This document shows, piece by piece, positions 53,920 to 62,868 of a DNA stretch of 64,000 nt. This DNA comes from DAISKN01 sp963716925 (GTDB lineage: Bacteria > Acidobacteriota > Vicinamibacteria > Marinacidobacterales > SMYC01): contig CAVQUX010000010.1 of the NCBI GenBank assembly GCA_963716925.1, positions 868,001-932,000 of the forward strand. Direction: 5' to 3'. Every line of letters starts with the position of its first letter. Position 1 is the stretch's first letter. A model generated the notes under the pieces. The model made no database searches. It worked only from the letters and a program-made list of their open reading frames with translations, and was not told the origin of the DNA. The position numbers and the translations under genes were made by a program.

Positions 53920-55699
53920 GTGGCCGGCTTTTGCGGGTGGCTCGGAGAGTGTGAGCCCGCGGTCGGCCGGACGAGGCTCGACCGGATGGCCGAAAGGCTG
54001 CGCTCGGGCGATGGGCGAAGGTTCGTAGGCGAAAGCGGGGCTCTCGCCTCCGGGGAAGCGCGCACCCACGAGGACGACCGGTTCGTGGTTGCGTGGGCCG
54101 GCACGCTCGACGGCGATTCCGTCGTCCGAGGCTTCGCAGAAAAGGGGCCCGCCCTCCTGAGCGAGCTTCGAGGCGACGGGCCTCTCGTCGTCCTCGACAA
54201 GAAGAAACGGGAGATCCTGCTGGCCACCGACCGGTTCGGGGTCTCGACCGTCTATTTCCGCAGGGCTGGCGCGAGCCTGGTGTTCGCGACGAAACAGGGA
54301 GCCCTCGCCTCACATCCCGACGTACCGAAGGAAGTCGACCCGCAGTCGGTTCTCAACTACGTCTACTTCCACATGGTCCCGGGACCGCGGGGCATTTTCC
54401 AGGGAGTCGAGCGCCTCGAGCCCGGAGAGTACGCGCTCGCGCGCGGAGGCGATGTCCGCCGCGCCCGTTACTGGACGCCCCGGTACGAGGACGAGAGCCC
54501 CGCGAGAGAGGCCGAGCTTGCCGAGGAGTACCGCGCCCGAATCCGCGACGCGGTTCGCTCCTGCCTGTCGTCGGCCCGCGGCAAGGTCGGGGCCTTCCTG
54601 AGCGGCGGCACCGACAGCTCCACGATCGTCGGAGTTCTCAAAGAGGTCACGGGCGAGGCGCCGCGCGCGTACTCCATCGGTTTCGCGATCGAGGGATACG
54701 ACGAATCGAATTACGCCCGCATTGCGGCAAAGCACTTCGGCGCGGACCATCACCAGTACGTGGTGACTCCGAAGGACGTGGAGGAGACGCTCCCCCGGCT
54801 CGCGGAAGCTTACGACGAGCCTTTCGGCAACTCCTCCGCCGTGGCCTCCTATCACTGCGCGAAGCTCGCCCGCGAGGACGGTGTCGACACTCTACTTGGA
54901 GGGGACGGCGGCGACGAGATCTTCGCCGGGAACGCGCGATACGCCAAGCAAGCCGTGTTCGACTACTACCTGAAGACCCCGGCCGTCCTTGAGGCACGTC
55001 GTCATCGAGCCCATCCTCGGCGTCCTTCCGGGCAACGGTTTCGCTCCTCTCCGAAAAGCGCAGAGCTACGTGCGCCAGGCGAACACCCCGCTTCCCGACC
55101 GTCTCGAAGAGTACAACTTCGTGAACCGGATGACCCCGGAAGCCGTCTTCACGCCGGAGCTCCTGGGACGCTCCCGGCCGGGCGAGCCGATCGAGCTCCT
55201 TCGCGCGAGTTTCGCCGAAGCCGCGACGCGATCGAACCTGAACCGACTCCTCTATCTCGATCTCAAGTTCACCCTCGCCGACAACGACCTCCGTAAGGTC
55301 TCCGGAACCTGTGAGATGGCGGGAGTCGATGCCCTCTACCCGTTCCTCGATCGCGATCTCGTGGACTTCGCGAACCGCGTCCCCCCCGCCCTCAAGCTCA
55401 AGGGCACGAAGCTCCGTTATTTCTTCAAGCGCGCCAGCGAGGGATTCCTTCCGGACGAAATCCTGAAGAAATCGAAGCACGGTTTCGGCGTTCCCTGCGG
55501 GCGATGGATGCGGGACCACGCTCCGCTCCGGGATCTTTCGTACGACTGCCTTCGATCCCTCGAGAAGCGGGGATACCTCCGGGAGAGCTTCGTCTCGAAC
55601 CTGATGAAGCTCCACCAGAGCGAGCACGCCGATTACTACGGGGTCATGGTCTACGTGCTCACGATGCTGGAGCTGTGGCATCGGGCGCACTCGATCTGA
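53920..55699 (+). CDS. Asparagine synthetase-like amidotransferase, one apparent frameshift
   Basis: A ~592-residue protein starting at GTG. Residues ~1-200 form a glutaminase-like Ntn domain and ~200-590 an asparagine synthetase domain. GKVGAFLSGGTDSSTIVGVL is the ATP pyrophosphatase SGG-x-DSS motif; LLGGDGGDEIFAG and YPFLDRDLVDFANRVP follow. The N-terminus is (V)AGFCGWLG, so the Cys is not at position 2 where the glutaminase needs a free alpha-amino group. A frameshift at about 54985 separates TPAVLE from HVVIEPILG. It may modify the polymer with amide groups. It ends the rightward operon. Confidence 0.82.
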
Positions 55700-55735
55700 G
55701 GCCAGGTCATTAGTTCCCACACGTCAACTATGCGC

Positions 55736-55761
55736 TTGACTGCTGTTCGCAATATTGCGAA
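55736..55761 (+). promoter_or_regulatory. RelE/XRE toxin-antitoxin promoter and operator
   Basis: TTGACT (55736-55741) is a likely -35, and the perfect 16-base palindrome TTCGCAATATTGCGAA (55746-55761) lies between it and a TATA-like stretch (ATATACC). The palindrome is just upstream of the toxin start and is the expected XRE-antitoxin operator. The preferred -10 is not clear (several AT-rich options). Confidence 0.65.
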
Positions 55762-55769
55762 TATACCGT

Positions 55770-56140
55770 GTGGGAGCCACTGAGGTCGTCTTCTATCGCG
55801 AGGAGAACGACACCGTCCCTCTTCTGGAGTGGCTGGACGGGCTCCAAGCGAAACCAAGGGAGAAATGCCTGGCAAGGCTCGCGCGGCTCGAAGAGCTGGG
55901 GCACGAGCTCCGGCGCCCGGAGGCCGATTTCTTACGCGATGGCATCTACGAGCTCCGGGCCGCCTACCAGGGGGTTCAATACCGCATGTTGTACTTCTTC
56001 AGCGGTAAGGCGTTCGCTGTCGTATGCCATGGCTTGGCAAGGAAAAAGCCGTGCCTTCGAAGGAAATCGATCGCGCTGTCGAACGGAGAAAGAAGTTCGA
56101 ATCGGATCCGGTCTCGCGCGCATTTCGAGGGGAGGGTTGA
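55770..56140 (+). CDS. RelE/HigB-like toxin, one apparent frameshift
   Basis: A ~123-residue phage-derived Gp49/HigB-type mRNA interferase. Typical motifs are TEVVFYREENDTVPLLEWLDGL, ELGHELRRPEADFLRDGIYELRAAYQGVQYRMLYFF and VVCHGLA. The frame breaks after HGLA. One missing A in GCAAGGAAAAAG restores the expected end KEKAVPSKEIDRAVERR, then KKFESDPVSRAF. A TTG at 55755 is a possible earlier start but lies inside the operator, so the GTG is preferred. The antitoxin starts four bases after the stop. Toxin-first order is usual for HigBA. Confidence 0.85.
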
Positions 56141-56143
56141 CTA

Positions 56144-56485
56144 GTGCCTGCGAAGGAAAAAAACACGAAGTTCCGCTCGAAAGCGCTCGAGCACGTCTAC
56201 GAGCGGTATATCGGCGAGGATAGGGAGCGCATCGACTCCTTCGAGGAAGAGCTTCTGAATGCTCGTATCGCGAGTCAGATCTACGAACTCCGCGCGAACG
56301 CAGGCCTCACCCAGAGTGAACTGGCGAAGCGCGTCGGAACGACGGCGTCGGTCATCTGCCGGCTCGAGGACGCGGACTACGAAGGTCATTCCTTGTCGAT
56401 GCTCCGCCGCATCGCAGAGGCCGTCGATAAGCGGATCGAGATCCGTTTCGTACCCAGGAAGGAGTCCGGTCCGGTCAAAGCATAG
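56144..56485 (+). CDS. XRE-family antitoxin (HigA-like)
   Basis: A 113-residue antitoxin with a C-terminal helix-turn-helix: ASQIYELRANAGLTQSELAKRVGTTASVICRLEDADYEGHSLSMLRRIAEAV (quoted in pieces). The N-terminal ~40 residues are acidic and would contact the toxin. It starts at GTG four bases after the toxin stop. Paired with the RelE-like toxin it should repress the operon through the 16-base palindrome. The pair sits between the converging arms of the EPS locus and is not frame-disrupted itself. Confidence 0.9.
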   Translation: MPAKEKNTKFRSKALEHVYERYIGEDRERIDSFEEELLNARIASQIYELRANAGLTQSELAKRVGTTASVICRLEDADYEGHSLSMLRRIAEAVDKRIEIRFVPRKESGPVKA

Positions 56486-56517
56486 ACGAACGAGTCCCGC
56501 CTCAACGGTTCGAGCAT

Positions 56518-57153
56518 GTGAAGACCTCACCGATGTCGAGAGTTTCTCGGTACGACGAAGTCATCTCGATCCCACGAGCCGTCCGATTTCCCGTCGAGTT
56601 GATCCCGCCCGCTGACTTCGATCCCGGAAAACTTCAAACCTGGCCCCAGGTCGTCGGCCGCCTCGAGTACGTCGACGGGCAACTTCTCTACATGCCGTCG
56701 TGCGTGGATTCGCAGCAGGACACCGTCACGGACGTGGTGATCACGCTCGGGAAATGGGTGCGGCAGCACCCGGAATTCGTCCTGGGCACCAACGAGGCCG
56801 GGATGCGGCTCCAGGGAGCTACCCGCGCGGCGGACGCCGCGGTATGGCGGCGGAAGGACCTGGGCGCCTACGAAGGAGGATTCCGCCGAGTCCCGCCGGT
56901 CCTGGCCGTCGAAGTCGCGGGGATCGACGAGGGCGATTCGGAGACCGCGCTCCGAACCAAGGCCCAGTGGTATTTCGAGGCGGGTGTCGCCCTAGTGTGG
57001 ATCGTATTTCCGCAATCACAAGAGGTGCTCGTCCTGTCGCGGGAACAGGAGAAGCGGCTCTCGGCACGAAAGAGGATGCCGGCTCATGCGTCTCTCCCCG
57101 GCCTTCGTCCGAAGATAAGCGAATTCTTCGTGCAGATTGCCTCCCGGCGATGA
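56518..57153 (+). CDS. Uma2-family (DUF820) putative endonuclease-fold protein (second copy)
   Basis: A ~211-residue protein with the same family pattern as the 6.4 kb copy: RLEYVDGQLLYMPSCVD (Glu in hairpin), AADAAVWRRKDLG (Asp), PPVLAVEVAGIDEGDSE (E-x-A where E-x-K/R is usual), and KAQWYFEAGVALVWIVFP. The start is GTG, with an ATG five codons later. It follows the XRE antitoxin by 32 bases on the same strand. The Lys/Arg after the second Glu is missing, which may impair nuclease activity. It is part of an accessory island between the two EPS arms. Confidence 0.8.
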   Translation: MKTSPMSRVSRYDEVISIPRAVRFPVELIPPADFDPGKLQTWPQVVGRLEYVDGQLLYMPSCVDSQQDTVTDVVITLGKWVRQHPEFVLGTNEAGMRLQGATRAADAAVWRRKDLGAYEGGFRRVPPVLAVEVAGIDEGDSETALRTKAQWYFEAGVALVWIVFPQSQEVLVLSREQEKRLSARKRMPAHASLPGLRPKISEFFVQIASRR

Positions 57154-57172
57154 CCTGGCCGGCAGGAACGTC

Positions 57173-58569
57173 CTAGGCGTCGAGCCCGGGAGCTGGCGCG
57201 GAAGCCGACGGCACCTTCACTCGACTCTCCACGTAGCGGTGCTTTCCCGAGGCGCTTCGGGGGATCTCGTCCACCCGCTCCATCGAGATCCGCACACCCT
57301 TCCCCAGCCGCTCGGCGAGGCGCGCGCGGATCTTCTCCTCGGCCTCCTTGGAGAATCCGTTCTCCGGTATGAAGAAGACGCGGGTGTGAGAGCGATCCTC
57401 CTGCACCACCTTGAAGTTCTTGACCCCGGGGACGTCGCGGACCGCGTAGATCACGGCGAGGGCATGCATCACCGTTCCATCCTCGGCGACGATGAAATCC
57501 GTCGTTCGGCCGTGGACCGCTTCCAGAATCGGAAGGCCGCGGCCGCACGGGCAAAGCCATTCACTCAGAGTCCCCATGTCCCCGGTTCGATACCTCACGA
57601 AGGGAAAGCCGCCCGACGCGAGATGGGTGACGACGATCTCACCCTTCTGTCCTCTCGGAACGTACGGCTCCTTCGTCGTCCACGATCTCGATCACGATGT
57701 CCTCGGCGGTGACGTGAAGCCCGCCGTCGGGACACTCGTGGGCGGCGAACCCGAGGTCGCGCCCGCCGTAGCCGTTGGCCACGGCACAGCCGAACGCCTC
57801 GGCGATCGCCCGCTTCTGATGCTCGAAGAGCTGCTCCGCGGTCACGAACGCGACCTTGACTCCGGCGCTCCTCAGGTCCCGGCCGCGCGCCGCTGCGTGC
57901 CCGGCGATGAGCGAGAGCGCCGACGGGTATCCGAAGATCATCTTCGGCCGAATCTCGCAAATGCGATCGACGAACTCGTCGAGACGCTTCTCCGACATCT
58001 CGAACGCGGGAAGAAGCTGCGTCCGCAGGACGCGGTCGCGGAGCTCACGAATCCGGTCCTGGGCCCCGAGCTCGATGGGCGAGCCCCAGACGACGATCTC
58101 GGGATCCCCGATGTCCACTCCCCACCACCGGGTGGCGCGCCACTTGGCGGCGACGTCGTGGCTCACGCGCTCCTTGCCGATGAAGAACTGGAGCGGCTCG
58201 CCGGTGGAGCCGCCGGTATTGAAGAGGCTCAGACGAGCTCCCCTGGCCTTGAGATCCTCGAGGTTCTTTCGGATGACGTCCTTCGTCAGGAAAGGAAGCC
58301 GCTCCAGATCCTCGCAGGGACCCGCAGGGCCTCGGGGTCGAACCGCAGATCGTTGAAGAGCCGGCGTGTAGTAAGGCACCCTCTTTCCCGCACGAATCGA
58401 GCAACGATCGGAGCCGCTCGATCTGATGGAGCTCGAGCTGCTCCGCCGTCCACCATTGGCTGCGCTCGAGGGCTCGACGAATCCGAAACGTATCGTGGCC
58501 CTTCGCCAGCTCGTGGAGCGGGAAGAGAACGGAAGAAACGAGGTGCGTATACATCTGCCGGTGATTCAT
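57173..58569 (-). CDS. CapK/phenylacetate-CoA ligase-like adenylating enzyme, frame-disrupted
   Basis: A ~465-residue AMP-forming enzyme related to CapK. The reconstructed order is MNHRQMYTHLVSSVLFPLHELAKGHDTFRIRR (in part), YYTPALFNDLRF, DLERLPFLTKDVIRKNLEDLKARG, LFNTGGSTGEPLQFFIGKER (ATP-binding P-loop-like), GYPSALSLIAGHAAARG, FVTAEQLFEHQKRAIAEAFG, NGYGGRDLGFAAHEC and RYRTGDMGTLSEWLCPCGRGLPILEAVHGRTTDFIV. Frames change at ~57.62, 58.30, 58.34 and 58.37 kb. The ATG overlaps the preceding glycosyltransferase stop (ATGA). In EPS loci such enzymes may activate acyl groups for polymer modification. Confidence 0.78.
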
Positions 58570-59683
58570 TTCGAGGTCGCCCGTTCGTAGACTCGCCGCC
58601 ACTCTTCGCGCACCGAGCTCCACCCAAAGGCGGTCGCCTTGCGGAGACCCGCCTCCCTGCAGCTCCGTTCGAAGACCGGGCGCCTCCCAGAGCGCGATGA
58701 CCGCGCTCGCCATCGCTTCCGGGTCTCGCGGAGAAACCAGCACCGCCTCCTCGCCCGCCTTCACCATCGCGGGAATCCCGCCCGAGTTGGTCGAGACCAC
58801 GGGAACGCCGCTCGCGAGCGCTTCCAGGATCGAGATCGGCATGTTGTCGACGAGGCTCGGGTTCAAAGCGATATCCGCGGACCGGTAGAGAGACGGCATC
58901 GCTTCGTTCTCGACCTGACCCAGAAAACGCACCGAACGCTCGAGCCGCAGATCCCCGCTCAAACGCTCCAGTCGGTCACGGTCGGGCCCCGTCCCCGCGA
59001 CGTCCAGGACGGCGGTCGGGTAGCGCTGCCGAAGGATATGGAAAGCGCGGAGTCCGGTTTCGACATCATAAATCGGCTCCAGGTGGCGCGCTATCAGGAG
59101 GCGCGGTCCGCCTTCGCCAAGGCTACGGCGGACAAGCCCGCCGCCATTCGTGGAGACAGCTATGGGTCGAAAACGCTCTAGGTCCACGATGTTGGGCACG
59201 ACCTCGGCGGCGACACCGTGCTTCGCGAACACCCCCTTGAGGAAATCGGAAGGGACGACGACGGCGGCGGCCGTCCGCAGCGTCTTCTCGACCGCGGCGA
59301 ACGAGCGCAGCGAAGAACCGCTCGGCGTCTCCTCCCCGGTAATTGAGCACCGCGCGAACGCCCGCCTGGTGGGCGGCTCGAAGCGCGGGCGCCGCGAAGA
59401 AATGCCAGGCCCAGCCGGAGTTGGCCATGATGTGGAATAGCGAAGCCTTCCGGGCGGCGCTGCGAAGTCGCGCGCGATAGGGAACCAGTCGGAAGAAAGC
59501 CCGCACGCCGGGAAAGTTGCCCACGAACGCCGGACGGTAGGGCGCGTTGGTCCGCACCAGCGAGACCTCCGCCCCCTCCTCCGAAAGCAGTCTCTCAAAC
59601 TGCTTCGTCTGGTTCGCCATGCCACCCGGAGGCGGAGGAAGCGGACCTACGAGGACGATCCGGGCGCCGGCGAAATCAAACAC
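58566..59683 (-). CDS. Group 4 glycosyltransferase, frame-disrupted
   Basis: A ~372-residue GT-B fold glycosyltransferase. Segments in order are RIVLVGPLPPPPGGMANQTKQFERLL, LFHIMANSGWAWHFFAAPALRAA, VPSDFLKGVFAKHGVAAEVVPNIVDLERF, LLIARHLEPIYDVETGLRAF, LGQVENEAMPSLYRSADIALNPSLVDNMPISILEALASG (E-x7-E nucleotide-sugar region, in part), and the end ATAFGWSSVREEWRRVYERATSK. Shifts occur near 59.36 and 58.65 kb. The start overlaps the previous glycosyltransferase stop by eight bases, and its own stop overlaps CapK-like. The sugar donor is unknown. Confidence 0.82.
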
Positions 59684-60899
59684 CGACTCTTTCCCTCACC
59701 AGGCGCTCGTAGACCGGACGGTAATTGGCGACGCCTTTCGGCCCATGTCCGCTCCTCTTCGACGAAACGGCGCGCGCGGATCGGGATCCGTCCGTCCGAG
59801 CTCCTCGTCGTCGAGGGCGAGCAGGATCTTCCGCACGAGATCGGAGGCGTTCCCCGCCTCGAACAGGATCCCGGTCTCGCCGTCCCGGATGAGCTCGCGA
59901 TGCCCCCCGACGTTCGAGGCGACGAGGAGCTTCCCCATCGCCATGGCTTCGAGAGGCTTCAGCGGCGTCACCGTCTCGGTGAGCCTCATCGCGAAGCGGG
60001 GGTAGACGAGGACGTCGACCGAGATCGTAATACCGGCGCACTTCAGAGTGCGGGACTCTTCCGGGAAAGAGCACGTTGTCGGCGACGCCGAGATCCCGCG
60101 CCCGTCGGCGGAGAGCCTCCTCTTTCGGCCCTTCGCCCACGAGAAGCAGACGGAGGCGGGGGCGCTTTTGCCAGGAGCGCGGGGAACGCTTCGATGAGCG
60201 AGCTCCAGCCCCTCGTAGGCGTAGAACGATCCGAGAAAACCCAGCACCTCGCAACCCTCGAGCCCGAGACGGCGCGCGAGCTCCGGGTCGCGGCGGCGCT
60301 CGGTCGAAAATAGCTCCACGTCGACGGAGTTCGGAATGACCGTCACCTTCTCCTCGGGAATCCCGCGAGCGAGGACGTCTTCTCGAATGCCCTCGCAGAT
60401 TACGGTCACGGCATCTCGCCTGGCGGAGAACGTGCGTCTCCAGCGCGCGGCTGAGACGATACCGCGCTCCTCCTTCCCGGCCCGTCCCGTGATCGACGGC
60501 CGCGTCCTCCCAGAAGGCGCGCACTTCGTACACGACCGGAAGGCCGAGACTCCCTTCCGACACGCAGGGCTGCGAGACCGTTGAGCGACGGAGAATGCGC
60601 GTGAAGGATGTCCGGCTCGAGCTCCGGCACCAGAGCGCGGAGGCGGCCTTCCGAGCTCCCGAACCACCGCGAGCTGCCGAACCACGGGAAGCGTCGAACG
60701 GAGCCCCTCGAGGGGCCGGCGTGCGATAGAAGCGAAACCCTTCCGATTCCTCGACCAGAGTCTCGGCGGGATGCTTGGAGCTCGTGACGTGAGCCGTCTC
60801 CCACCCGAGCCGCCGCTGCTCGCGCAGGATGGAGAGCGTCCGGTAGGTGTAGCCGCTCAGAATGGGCGCCGAGTGATCGAGGACGTGGAGGATCCGCAT
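59676..60899 (-). CDS. Exosortase A system-associated glycosyltransferase (TIGR04063-like), frame-disrupted
   Basis: A ~407-residue GT4-type enzyme. The N-terminus MRILHVLDHSAPILSGYTYR and following segment LREQRRLGWETAHVTSSKHPAETLV closely match the XrtA-associated GT4 family. Later parts are VPELEPDILHAHSPSLNG, AVTVICEGIREDVLARGIPEEKVTVIPNSVDVELF, LGFLGSFYAYEGLELA, LLLVGEGPKEEALRRRA and TPLKPLEAMAMGKLLVASNVGGHRELI. Frames change near 60.7, 60.45, 60.2, 60.05 and 59.75 kb. This gene is the main basis for calling the locus an XrtA/EpsH-type one. It may act at the lipid carrier on the cytoplasmic side. Confidence 0.82.
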   Translation of the reverse strand: MRILHVLDHSAPILSGYTYRTLSILREQRRLGWETAHVTSSKHPAETLVEESEGFRFYRTPAPRGAPFDASRGSAARGGSGARKAASALWCRSSSRTSFTRILRRSTVSQPCVSEGSLGLPVVYEVRAFWEDAAVDHGTGREGGARYRLSRALETHVLRQARCRDRNLRGHSRRRPRSRDSRGEGDGHSELRRRGAIFDRAPPRPGARAPSRARGLRGAGFSRIVLRLRGAGARSSKRSPRSWQKRPRLRLLLVGEGPKEEALRRRARDLGVADNVLFPGRVPHSEVRRYYDLGRRPRLPPLRDEAHRDGDAAEASRSHGDGEAPRRLERRGASRAHPGRRDRDPVRGGERLRSRAEDPARPRRRGARTDGSRSARAVSSKRSGHGPKGVANYRPVYERLVRERVGV

Positions 60900-60926
60900 C
60901 GTAGAGGTTTCGTCCCGCCGCGGAAG

Positions 60927-62868
60927 CTACTTCGCGGCGGCCGCCGTCGGGCTCCGGCGTCACCATCTCCTCCGGTTCGACACCGTCCCGTTGCCGGCAG
61001 AATGCTTCGAACATCAGAACCGACCACAGGGGCGCGCTGAAATCGCGAAGCCCCGACTGGTGCTCGTCGACCATCCGCAGAAGGAACCGCTCGTCGAAGA
61101 TTCCCGTGTCCAGCAGAACCGGGCTCGTCGCCGCGGCTCGCACCCGATCCCGGAGCGGCCCGCGGAACCAGGACGCGAGCGGCACGGCGAAGCCCATCTT
61201 GGGACGATAGAGGAGCTCCCGCGACAGGTACGGTTCCATCGCTTGTTTGAACAGATACTTCCCTTCCCGGTCCCGAAGCTTGGTCTCCGGAGGAAGGCCG
61301 GCCGCCCATTCGACGAGCTCGTAGTCCAGAATCGGAACCCGCACTTCGAGAGAGTGCGCCATGCTCGCGCGGTCTACCTTGGTGAGGATGTCGCCCGGAA
61401 GGTAGGTCTTGAGGTCCAGGTACTGAACGCGCGAGAGCGGATGCTCGGGGGCGCTCTCCAGATGCCGCCTCAAAACCTCGATGGCGTGATACCCCTGGAG
61501 CTCGCGACGGAACGAATCGCGGAAGAGCTTGCTTCGAAGCCCGTCTCCGAGGATGGAAACGCTGTGGAAGTAGCCCTCGATGGGATCGAGCGCTAGCGCC
61601 TCGAAGGTGCTCTTCGCACGAAGTACTTTCGGGGCCCAATCCGCTTTCGGGTAGAGCCGCCCGAGAAGGCCGAAGAAAGGCCCGCGCACCGATCCGGGCA
61701 CGAAGCCTGCGCACCCGCTCTTCATAGGTGTGCCATCGATACCGGCGATAGCCGCCGAAGTTCTCGTCGCCGCCGTCGCCCGAGAGGGCGACCGTGACCC
61801 GCCGCCTCGCGAGCTCGGAGACGCGGTACGTCGGCATGGCAGAGCTATCGGCGAAAGGCTCGTCGTACAAAGAGGCCAGGCGGTCCACGAGCTTGAAGTC
61901 TGAAGGGTCCACGACCGAAGACCAATGGTTCGTCCGGTAGCGCTCCGCGACCTCGGCCGCGTAGCGGGACTCGTCGAACTCGCTCTCGCCGAAGCGGATG
62001 GAGCAGGTATTCACGGGATCGGTCGAGACCTGTGCCATCATCGCGACGACGGCGCTCGAGTCGACGCCCCCCGAGAGAAACGCTCCGAGCGGAACCTCGG
62101 ACATGAGGTGGCTCGCGACCGCGGCTCTCAAGCGCAGAACGAGCTCGTCTGCGAGCTCCGCTTCCGGGGCGCCGTGGCGGCGGTCGAAGACCACGTCCCA
62201 GTAGCGGCGCTGCTCGAGTGGACGGCCGGCCTCGATCGTGACCGTGTGCCCCGGAGCGAGTTTCCGGACGCCGCGAAAGATGCTTCTCGGCTCCGCCACG
62301 TAGCCGTAGGCGAAGAACTCCTCGACCGCCGCGGGGTCGATGGTGCGCGTCGAGGCCGGGATGCGCCAGAAGCGCCTTGAGCTCCGATCCGAAGAGAACC
62401 TGCCCGTTCTCGAGCTCGGCGTAGTAGAGCGGCTTGATCCCGATCCGGTCCCGCGCGAGAAACCCCTTGCCGCGGTTTCGATCCCAGAGGGCGAAGGCGA
62501 ACATGCCGTTGAACCGCTCGACGGAGGCCTCGCCCCACTCCTCCCAGGCGTGAACGACGACCTCGGTATCGCAATGCGTGCGGAAGACGTGCCCGCACGA
62601 GCGCAGCTCGTCCACGAGGCCCCGATAGTTGTAGATCTCGCCGTTGTAGACGAGCGCTACCGAGCCGTCTTCGTTGTAGATAGGCTGCCGCCCTCCGGCG
62701 ACGTCGATGATCGAAAGCCTGCCGGTGCGCGAGCCCGACTCCGGGCTCGACGTGGAGTCCCTCGCCGTCCGGTCCCCGGTGCCGGATCGAGTCCCGCATC
62801 GCGACGAGCAGCGCCTCGTCGATGGGACGCCGCTCGCGCAGGTCGAAGATACCGGCTATTCCGCACAT
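60927..62868 (-). CDS. XrtA/PEP-CTERM system amidotransferase (asparagine synthase-like, TIGR03108-like), frame-disrupted
   Basis: A ~640-residue class-II glutamine amidotransferase fused to an asparagine synthetase domain. Its N-terminus [20 protein letters not shown] has the catalytic Cys2; [20 protein letters not shown] and [28 protein letters not shown] are typical. The synthetase part includes [38 protein letters not shown] and [35 protein letters not shown]. Frames change near 62.7, 62.3 and 61.75 kb; the 3' end near 60927 depends on a further shift. It is expected to amidate a uronic-acid-type sugar in the polymer. Confidence 0.85.
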
